Position numbers and translations under genes: made by a program. Below are positions 56,179 through 64,000 of a stretch of 64,000 bases of DNA, one piece after another; within the stretch, counting starts at the first letter, position 1, and the number at the start of each line of letters is the position of its first letter. The stretch covers positions 62,001-126,000 of the forward strand of contig VJWM01000249.1 of the NCBI GenBank assembly GCA_010909165.1, read 5' to 3'. The notes below the pieces were generated by a model, which was not told the origin of the DNA, made no database searches, and saw only the letters and a list, made by a program, of their open reading frames with translations. The stretch is from Anthoceros angustus. Lineage: Eukaryota > Streptophyta > Anthocerotopsida > Anthocerotales > Anthocerotaceae.

Positions 56179-57003
56179 ATGTAAGTATCTTTGTTTAAGT
56201 GTCTGTGGTTTATTATCGGATTTGCAATGTTCTTTTAGTTATATGCCTAATTTACATTTTTTATGTAGGTTATAATGTTCTAGTAACGGGAATTAATCTA
56301 TTCTGGTATTTGCTCTACATTATTTTAATTTGTATTTCATGTCATTCTAGATATACACGAAACTCTGGAAAGAAAAAATTTCTTTGTCGGCTTTTTGCAT
56401 ATCCTGGATTCGCATGAACATTATTTAACAGGATATGTTTTATTACCAGATTTAGCGATTTTGGTGGGATTTCTACAATGAGCTTCTTTAGATCTACCTG
56501 GTATTCACTTGGTGGCCTATTTTTTCTACCCTACTACTATGGTTTCAACATTGATGCGCATTTTCACCTTACATGGCATGTTTTCTACTCTATTATAATA
56601 AAATTTAACCTATTTAGCAAAAATAATTACCAATTGGTTAATTCTCTCTCTAGAATCTACCTCCTTCTCCCTGAAAAAAAATCAAGCGGGCGTGTTGAGG
56701 CCCCAGACGAGGCCGCAACTTTGCGCAATAAAATCGATGACCTGTCATGTGTGCTTCGCGGAATGGATAGATATGGGTTGGTGCGCATCCATACCGTGGA
56801 GCAGACATGACATGTCACCGCCGCCCACGTCACTTATGTTTGACGCGTGTTAATAGTGCACCGTTTGCAGATAGCTCTAATCTGGATTCACAAACTTTGT
56901 GACCGTTTTGCACAGTGGTATTGTCTTCCTCTGGACACTGGCCGCTGCAGTCATCAAGCTCTACAATTGTCTGCCCTGCAAACCGTGATGAAGCCAAGTG
57001 GAA
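56179..57003. other. Intergenic, no gene recognised
   Basis: A/T-rich 3' flank of the preceding gene up to about 56650, then more GC-rich sequence that may be the unduplicated left flank of the 1.5 kb tandem duplication. Only short frames. Confidence 0.45.
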
Positions 57004-59960
57004 ATGAAGGTGGTGACTTTCACAAGCGTCGAAAATTGAAGGCGAAAGGGAGGTTGAGAGGGAAGGGGAAGGTAGCAGCACACACCATTCCCCCCGCCTT
57101 CACCGACCCTGCTGATGCGAAGGGTAAGAGGAAGCTGGAGGAGGAATCCCTTGGCGCGGCGACGGCGCCGCCGACCGTCGCGTTTGCCGGCGGCACACCA
57201 GAACGTGGAGCAATTCCCCGATGGGAAGAAGAGGCAAACCGCATTCCGGAGCTACACTTTTTGCGCAGGCCACGATCAAAGGAGGATTTGCTACAGAATT
57301 TGAGTCGATTGTTTTTGGATAGAACAACTGCTGTTATGGGGGCTTCACATCTGAAGCGCGGCCATTGTGGCTGAAGCTACACACGCCACAGGCATGGACT
57401 TGGGATGCGGCAGATGAGACGGCATGGAACACCCTGTGTGGCCACTGCGTGCACTGCCCTTTTACTGCAATGGCGCACGCAACATGGGAGTTGTACAGAG
57501 ACTTTGAGAGCATGAGCTCCACACTATCCCTCGCTATGGACGAAGTGCAAATCAAGGAGGTGGACTACACCAAAGCTGGGGGCGCCTCGTGCTGATAATC
57601 TTGTGTTGCCATTCAATGCAAGCGATTCACGTCGTTTGCCATTGTCAAACTTTGAAGAAGGTGGATCATCTGTTTTAGCACACAACACACATTCCCAAGT
57701 GCAATGACTCACAAGCATGTGGATAGTAGTTGACCGTTGCCACCAAACAGCTAGCCCAGCGTGCATGTCCTCCCTTTCAATAGCCGCCATCACCTCACCG
57801 CTACGCTTATGGTCCGTTCGGCGTCAGGAGAGTTTGTTTAGGCCCAGCACATCACGCCAAGGATTCCTCCACTCCCGGTCGCTCTCATCGACTGAGATGA
57901 ACATGGTGTGCCTCCATAACTGTACTGACATCCTTTCGATGCCATCGCGGCGACGACTCTGCAGTACTCGATCACGGAGGACGGGTTCTGCATTTGGAGA
58001 TGACGCATCTACGCCGGCGTCCATGATGCTTGCACCTACATTCAGGCTTCTACAAGTGCTCGTTGTGAATGGGTCATGAATTAACGGTGAGAGACTGCAG
58101 GGGTGGTGGCGTTCGCACTTCGCATGTGCCATGCCTCCTGATTCCTACTTGTCGTCGCTACCGGATCCGGACCCTGAGCACTGTGCCACGATTTGCAAAT
58201 GAGGTTTACATGTATTGTCCATGCCGTCAGTATGTGGAGACCTCTTGTGGGCGATTCCGACACCGTCTCAAGGCTGCTGTTTCGCACCTTTCGCACCTTG
58301 GCGTGCAAGCTGTGCCTGCAAACATTGCACTTCCTTATTTGCATTACTGTCGCTTTTTTGGCAGCGGGTGGAGGCAAGTTCGGACAGGGACGATGGCGAT
58401 GGCCTTGAAGGCGTCTCCCCACCCCAGACGGATGGGGAAACGGGCTCCGGTGGGTCTGAAAGGGAAAAACACGATATCTTGTGAAGGGGTGAATTTAACC
58501 CCCTTGGAAATGAAGGTGGTGACTTTCTGGCGTTAAAATTGAAGGCGAAAGGGAGGTTGAGAGGAAGGGAAGGTAGCACACACCATTCCCCGCCACCGAC
58601 CACGAAGGGTAAGAGGAAGGCTGGAGGAGGAATCCTTGGCGCGGCGCCACGACCGCGTTGTTTGACACTGCATGGAGCAATTCCCGATGGGGAAGAAGAG
58701 GCAAACCGCGATTCCGGAGGCTACACTTTTGCGCAGGCCACGATCAAGGAGGATTTGCTATGCACTTTGAGTCGATTGTTTTGGATAGAACAAGCTGCAG
58801 GGGGGCTTCTTCAAGCGCGCCATTGTGGCTGAAGCTACACACGCCACAGGCATGGACTTGGGATGCGGCAGATGAGACGGCATGGAACACCTCAATACCG
58901 CGCACCGCCCTTTTACTGCAATGGCGCACGCAACATGGGAGTTGTACAGAGACTTTGAGAGCATGAGCTCCACACTATCCCTCGCTATGGACGAAGTGCA
59001 AATCAAGGAGGTGGACTACACCAAAGTCGGGCGCCTCGTCGATAATCTTGTGTTGCCATTCAATGCAAGCGATTCACGCTGCTTGCCATTGTCAAACTTT
59101 GAAGAAGGTGGATCATCTGTTTAGCACACAACACATTCCCAAGTGCAATGACTCACAAGCATGTGGATAGTAGTTGACCGTTGCCACCAAACAATTTAGC
59201 CTAGCGCGGTATGTCCTCCTTTCAATAGCCATCACCTCACCGCTACGCTTATGGTCCGTTCGGCGTCAGGAGAGTTTGTTTAGGCCCAGCACATCACGCC
59301 AAGGATTCCTCCACTCCCGGTCGCTCTCATCGACTGAGATGAACATGGTGTGCCTCCATAACTGTACTGACATCCTTTCGATGCCATCGACCGACGACTC
59401 GTCGTCTGAGCTGCTCTGATCCTGGAGGACGGGTTCTGCATTTGGAGATGACGCATCTACGCCGGCGTCCATGATGCTTGCACCTACATTCAGGCTTCTA
59501 CAAGTGCTCGTCGTGAATGGGTCATGAATTAACCAGAGAGGCTGCGGTGGTGGCGTTCGCGCCGCATGTGCCATGCCTCCCGATTCCTACTTGTCGCCGC
59601 CACGCGGATCCGGACCGAGCACCGCGGCACTTTTTGCAAAACGAGGTTTACATGTATTGTCCATGCCACCGAGTGTGGAGACCTCTTGTGGGCGATTCCG
59701 ACACGCCCCAAGATCTGCTGCTTGTCGCAATGCATGGCACCGCTGGCGTGAGCTCGTCAAGGCTCGCACAAGCATTGCACTTCCTTATTTGCATTACTGT
59801 CGCTTTTTTGGCAGCGGGTGGAGGCAAGTTCGGACAGGGACGATGGCGATGGCCTTGAAGGCGTCTCCCCACCCCAGACGGATGGGGAAACGGGCTCCGG
59901 TGGGTCTGAAAGGGAAAAACACGATATCTTGTGAAGGGGGTGAATTTCCGAACCCCCTTC
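57004..59960 (+). repeat. Tandem duplication, two units of about 1.5 kb
   Basis: Unit 1 starts at 57004 and unit 2 at 58510, both with ATGAAGGTGGTGACTTTC; spacing 1506 bp. Long stretches are near-identical (for example CATGGACTTGGGATGCGGCA and GGAAACGGGCTCCGGTGGGT), but many small gaps, often in G/C-rich places, separate the copies. Both units end near AACACGATATCTTGTGAAGG. Readable in both: plus strand PLWLKLHTPQAWTWDAADET and HATWELYRDFESMSSTLSLA; minus strand MSVQLWRHTMFISVDESDRE. Frames are interrupted in each copy and I recognise no family. Probably an old transposon- or gene-derived unit. Confidence 0.9.
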
Positions 59961-60104
59961 CGTGAAATGAAAACCCCCTTAGCACATTACACACAGTCCC
60001 GAAATATGCGTTTTGGCTCTTTTTAAAGAAAGGTCGACCATGTTCCAACGAGTAGGTATTAAGAAAAACCGTAATCGCACAACAAAGACATCAAAACGTC
60101 GCGA

Positions 60105-60126
60105 GGGCGCCGGCCTGCCGGCGCCC
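60105..60126. repeat. GC palindrome 1
   Basis: GGGCGCCGGC-CT-GCCGGCGCCC, a perfect 10-bp stem with a 2-nt loop. First of five related GC palindromes between 60.1 and 63.0 kb. Confidence 0.95.
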
Positions 60127-61502
60127 TTTAATTGTTTCTTGGAACAAGGGAAACTGAAGACATCAATTGCCTCAATGCAACGGGTCCATAAGTGATTGCG
60201 AACTAAGAGAAGCAGCAGATGCACATGATATGAGAACACTAAGCCTACTCCCTAGGGCTAACTTGGGACTCGTCCGGGGGTAGAGCAAACTCCGAATCCA
60301 TCACAATAGCCAGATTTCGAATGCGCTCCACTTCCTCTTCATCGAAGCTATCGTTCTCCCCCAAGGCCCTTGTGTCTTCGTTTAGTCTTGTGTCGTTGTC
60401 GTCAGGGGTCGTGGAAGGCTGCCAAACACTATCCAAGGATTGCTGTCCCTCTGTCAAAAGGGCTCCAGTTTTGGTCTTCAGCCGCCTTGCGTTTAAGGAA
60501 ACAACCTGAGCTTGCAGGGAGTCCTTCTCGCTGATACACACCTCCTTTGCCTAATTGCGCAAGTCCTCTGCGGTGGGCGTCAAATGTCAGTTCTTCTTCA
60601 GCATCAGGCAGAACCTCATGCCCAGAAATCCGCTGTGGAATATATCCTACACACCTCAAGTCAGCTTCAATAGCAATACAATTCCATCCGCATAGTAGGG
60701 CCGTCAGTAGCGTTGTCCCACTCCCAGAGCATACATCCAAAATCCAATCCCCCTCTCGAGAAGGTTCTGATAAGTTTCATCATAAGCCCAAGAGGCCTCT
60801 GGTATGGGCAAACCACCAACTTGTCTTGGGACATGTACACCTGTTTCTTCACAACCGTATCGTGAGCGATCACAGACCTCCCATTGTTGAAAGTGCCGTG
60901 CATGGCATTGGGCATCATTGGAACTCTATCCCTTGTGAACCCATCTTTCATCCCCCAACCCACTATGACATATTCCACGGTTTCAAACCCACCCCTATCA
61001 TTGTTCATGTTGGTCTTGTCCCATACGAATGAGACCAAGCCCCCTTTATTGCTCCACTTTCGCATGGAATCCCTCATGGTGTGAGCCTCCTCCACAACAT
61101 GCACGACAATCATTCTCAACTCATCGGAAGTTGTTTTCTCCGCAAAGCTCTGCAAAACAAAGGTCCATCATCCGCTTGTCAACACGCTTTGTCCAAGGGC
61201 CCAATTTGAAACCCCTTGGAGCGTCCATCACCAGTGTGTCTTGGCGTCCTCTCGAAATCCGCATGTCTACCACATCTCGGCTTTCCACTTGGTATTGCAC
61301 TTGTTTATCCGAGGAGGGAACACTCAACACCTCCAATCCTTCCTCAAGGTCCTTGTCCGCCAAAGCACGCCGCCCCTCCCCCTTTCCAATTGTTCACCTC
61401 AAAAATAAAATCTTTGAAGACATCCGAAGTTTGGACAAGACCTCAATGTCCTTAGTTGTCAAACCACAAGTTTGTTAGTCCAAAGTGGGAAAGAACAGAC
61501 GG

Positions 61503-61518
61503 AGGCGCCGGCCGCGCC
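61503..61518. repeat. GC palindrome 2 (degenerate)
   Basis: GGCGCCGGCCGCGCCC, an imperfect copy of the GGCGCCGGC palindrome, in an intron-like part of the ParB-methyltransferase region. Confidence 0.75.
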
Positions 61519-62763
61519 CATGACCTTGTCTGAGCATGGACAAGAAACTCACCTTTCCAGCAAGAAACCGCTGACAAGATCCGTCCGTGGAATGCAACGG
61601 ATATTCCTCTCGGACCTCCTCAATGAAGAGCACCCTGTGCTTGACCATCGCCACTTGTATGACATGAAACTTCTTCCGCGTGATCTCCTCATCCATGCCC
61701 TTCAAATCAATCGGGCGATTAACACCTTTTACATCGCACAGAATTTCTTGCCGCACTCTCCGGTATGCCTTGGAGCGATTTCCATGGCTTTGCCAACATG
61801 TCCTTGACTTTTTGTTTATACGCTCCTCTCAACTTGCTTCCCTTTCTTGCTTGTTCTGCTGGTAGATGCTTCTTACATTCGGAGTTCTCCGGCCTCCACT
61901 TGAGAAAATAGAGTCTACATTGGCCCACACCTTTCCTTCACCTTGGCAATGCATAAAATGTGTGTGCGGTTATCCACTTTGTTACTTATACACATCGTCT
62001 TGGCGCCTTCATCATCCTCAATCGCGCACCTTGATTGTACTTCCATGCCATTGTCATACAGCCTTCTCGTTTGCTATCAGCTCATCTCTTAAAGACACGC
62101 TCAATGAAGTTCATCTTCTTAGTTTGTCCAGGCATAGTATTGCGATTAGTGGCAAGGACTCGCATTTACGGTATAGTAAGCCCAATAGACATGCGCTTCA
62201 ACATATTGGAACCTCTTCTTCCACAGTGATATATCATAGATGTTTCATGGTCGCATAAGTGTGGTTCCCACCAAGAACCCCCATAACATATTTTTTCGCC
62301 CGCCATCTCTTCCAGTCCAACTTGCTGAGGTCATTGCACTCACTTGGATCAATCATACATAATAGTGGCAATACACCCTCCTCTATCCTCCCCTTCGAAA
62401 TAACTCTGGCCAAATAATTGGCCCATGCCTCGTCAACCCTGCGAATCTGCGCATCCGGCGTAATATGCGAAGCTGGTCGTAAGTTCTCCAATTTCACTAG
62501 CACTGTCTCCATGACAACCTTCTTTGCGTAAGCTGAATCCCTCAGGCGAGTGAGGGGGTCTGCATCCATCATCGCGTCTGCCAGGCGTTCTTCATCTGTC
62601 AAAATATGCACATTGGGAATGGCACCAACCACTTCCTCTTGTCTTGCCCTCTTTGATTTCTTTTCTTCCTCCTCTCCGTGCTTCCACTGGGTTTCTTCGC
62701 ACCTCAGAATCCAACACCGCAGGGCGCTTGCCTGCCAGGATCGGGTGGTCATCCTCTCCTATG

Positions 62764-62782
62764 GCGGGCGCCCGGCCGGCCG
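62764..62782. repeat. GC palindrome 3
   Basis: GGGCGCCCGGCCGGCCGCC. On the minus strand it encodes an Arg/Pro/Ala/Gly insert in the acidic/basic linker upstream of the ParB-like domain. Confidence 0.8.
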
Positions 62783-62907
62783 CCTTCTTCCTCCTCTCTT
62801 CTCCGTCCATACCACAGGTCGGCCCCGCACCCACTTCCTCCTCTGCCTCCAACGTCGGCACCTCTTCCGGTCCGGTGGAAGGGCTCTTGTGGATGGAGGT
62901 ATGTCGA

Positions 62908-62924
62908 GGCGCCGGCCGGTGCCC
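62908..62924. repeat. GC palindrome 4
   Basis: GGCGCCGGCCGGTGCCC, one mismatch from a perfect palindrome. It is read through in the open minus-strand frame as RAPAGAS-like residues. Confidence 0.85.
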
Positions 62925-63001
62925 GATCTCTCCACAGGCGGATAAACGGTTGGGATCCGGAGTGGCCAAGTCCAGAGCACCTGCATCTTCGCACTGCTGG
63001 T

Positions 63002-63019
63002 GCGCCGGCCGGCCGGCGC
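63002..63019. repeat. GC palindrome 5 (perfect 18-mer)
   Basis: GCGCCGGCCGGCCGGCGC is its own reverse complement. The 200-codon minus-strand frame at 62749-63348 stays open across it (RRPAGAPA). Confidence 0.95.
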
Positions 63020-63700
63020 CCCTGATCCTCCTCAGCATTCACTATATCAGTGTGCACACTCAATGATGGCCCATGCCGAGCCAAGCTGGGTAAAATTGCA
63101 GCATCCCGATCTTCGTCTTGTCCCCCAGACACTTCTTCATCAGAATGTCCAAGCACGTCTGGAATCGTGCCCTCTTCCTCATCTGATGGGCCAAGTTCGC
63201 TCTCTGGAATCTGTTGCTCCGGACTACCTGCTTCTTCCACCATTCTTTGATGTCTTTGCTCACCCTTCTCATCGATGCCTCTCCTATTATCAAGCATCAC
63301 CTCGCTTATCTTCCCACAGATAGCCCTTATAAGGGCCATTCCTACCAACGGTGGCTGGGAGAAAAAAACAAACGAGATGAATTTCAGTCATCAAAGTCTG
63401 AAGGTTTTGAAGTCACACTCTCGTTTTAGGAAACTTACTGTGTGCTGGCGCATGCATTCGCGGAACTCTTCCACTATTGCTCGAGGTGCACATTTCTTGG
63501 CGTTGAATCCTTGGAGGCTGAGAACATAAGACCTGTACACCTCGGGGTCCTGGATGACGGCATCAAACTCGTATGGCCTGGTGGTGCACAATAGCATAAA
63601 CTCCGTCTCCCCCTCGTTGATGTCCATGGTTGCCCAGATTACCCAACCAGCCCTTGCTCTTTGATTTGGCAAAGCCCGGTATTATCCGTAGTTTTAGCAA

Positions 63701-64000
63701 GGGGACCATGTGCTTCATCCTCCGCGGATCACGGCGAGCATCCAATGCTTTTGCACAATGGCAATAGGGTCAATCTGGCCACCCAGTCTGCGGATGTGCG
63801 CGCCTGGGGATTCAGCTATCACGGAGCTCGAGGTTGGGGGAGGCGAGCGCGGGCATTCCTCGTGTGCATCAATCGTGGTCATGAGGGAGGTTCGTTCGAC
63901 TTTAATGTGAGCCAATTATGCTTCCTTCCAATTTCGTGATGTCGTGATCCAGGTTCATTCTTGAAGATGGCGGCGGGCGAGCAAGAAGGACTGGCAGGTA
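63701..64000 (-). other. Possible 5' part of the ParB-methyltransferase gene, running toward the right edge
   Basis: Minus-strand frame 63915-63715 (TSLMTTIDAHEECPRSPPPT ... GGQIDPIAIVQKHWMLAVI) reads like protein and is followed in a shifted frame by MKHMVPLLKLRIIPGFAKSK. No domain recognised; the start may lie beyond 64000. Confidence 0.3.

Larger units (their letters stand above)
60245..63700 (-). pseudogene. Degraded gene: ParB-like domain plus beta-class N6/N4-type DNA methyltransferase
   Basis: Read on the minus strand. About 63.70-63.44 kb: a conserved-looking but unrecognised block (FDAVIQDPEVYRSYVLSLQG) ending at a GTAAGT donor. 63.35-62.75 kb: acidic linker. 62.75-62.23 kb: VLVKLENLRPASHITPD ... 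GVLPLLCMIDP ... VMGVLGGNHTYATMKHL, which fits a ParB/sulfiredoxin-like fold (LRP start, GG-H-A box). 61.93-61.48 kb: basic linker and HRVLFIEEVREEYPLHSTDG. 61.36-60.43 kb: methyltransferase, with VMDAPRGFKLGP where motif IV should be, FVWDKTNMNN, GGFETVEYVIVGWG, CPYQRPLGLMMKLIRTFSR, then motif I DVCSGSGTTLLTALLCGW and IEADLRCVGYIPQRI; motif order IV then I is the beta class. Acidic tail ends at 60245. Frameshifts or stops near 62235, 61750, 61400, 60770 and 60550 break it. Introns also appear (GTGAGT at about 61550). The catalytic motif lacks the usual Pro-Pro-Tyr. Confidence 0.62.

Overview
This is a nuclear chromosome segment from a land plant. The conserved genes are plant-type and intron-bearing: a POWERDRESS-like SANT protein, an LSD1-LIKE 3-type demethylase, a WEB-family coiled-coil protein, a TRICHOME BIREFRINGENCE-LIKE acetyltransferase, an MRS2 magnesium channel, an aldose-6-phosphate-reductase-like AKR, an HDDC2-type 5'-deoxynucleotidase and an NCL-type EF-hand exchanger. 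Introns are mostly 70-200 bp, some exons are 3-5 kb, and genes are interleaved with decayed LTR retroelements. A bryophyte or lycophyte fits this, but that placement is inference; nothing visible fixes the species.

Layout: 1-1968 (-) holds most of an NCL-type exchanger, cut by the left edge. 2449-3618 (-) is a chimeric ORF whose coiled coil is a diverged copy of part of the WEB gene at 16.7-19.3 kb. 4.9-6.4 kb holds two copies of a dispersed repeat around a tRNA-Thr(AGT). 7605-9059 (-) is an uninterrupted class II fumarase with no in-frame ATG upstream. 9.78-11.72 kb is an extremely G/C-rich minisatellite running into three ~385 bp satellite units. 12.0-15.5 kb is retroelement debris including a broken Copia RNase H. 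16683-19329 (+) is the WEB gene and 22626-30384 (+) the 2417-residue POWERDRESS-like gene. 31.5-33.0 kb is Copia LTR/PBS/RT debris and a tandem duplication.

The gene-dense core is 33.8-49.3 kb: HDDC2-like (-), TBL (+), AKR (-), LDL3 (-), MRS2 (-). HDDC2/TBL are divergent over about 0.5 kb; TBL/AKR are convergent with 187 bp between stops. Two chromatin genes lie in the window (POWERDRESS-like HDAC co-repressor and LDL3 demethylase), but 9 kb apart on opposite strands, so no co-regulation is claimed.

From 50 kb rightwards is accessory DNA: an LTR-like repeat with an inverted twin at 5.8 kb, a frameshifted Gypsy gag, a ~140 bp A/B higher-order satellite, a polypyrimidine tract, an unrecognised multi-exon gene (54.6-56.2 kb), a 1.5 kb tandem duplication (57.0-59.96 kb), and on the minus strand from about 63.7 to 60.2 kb a degraded gene joining a ParB-like domain to a beta-class N6/N4-type DNA methyltransferase domain. 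That region carries five GC palindromes, some read through in frame. It is the most unusual content of the window.
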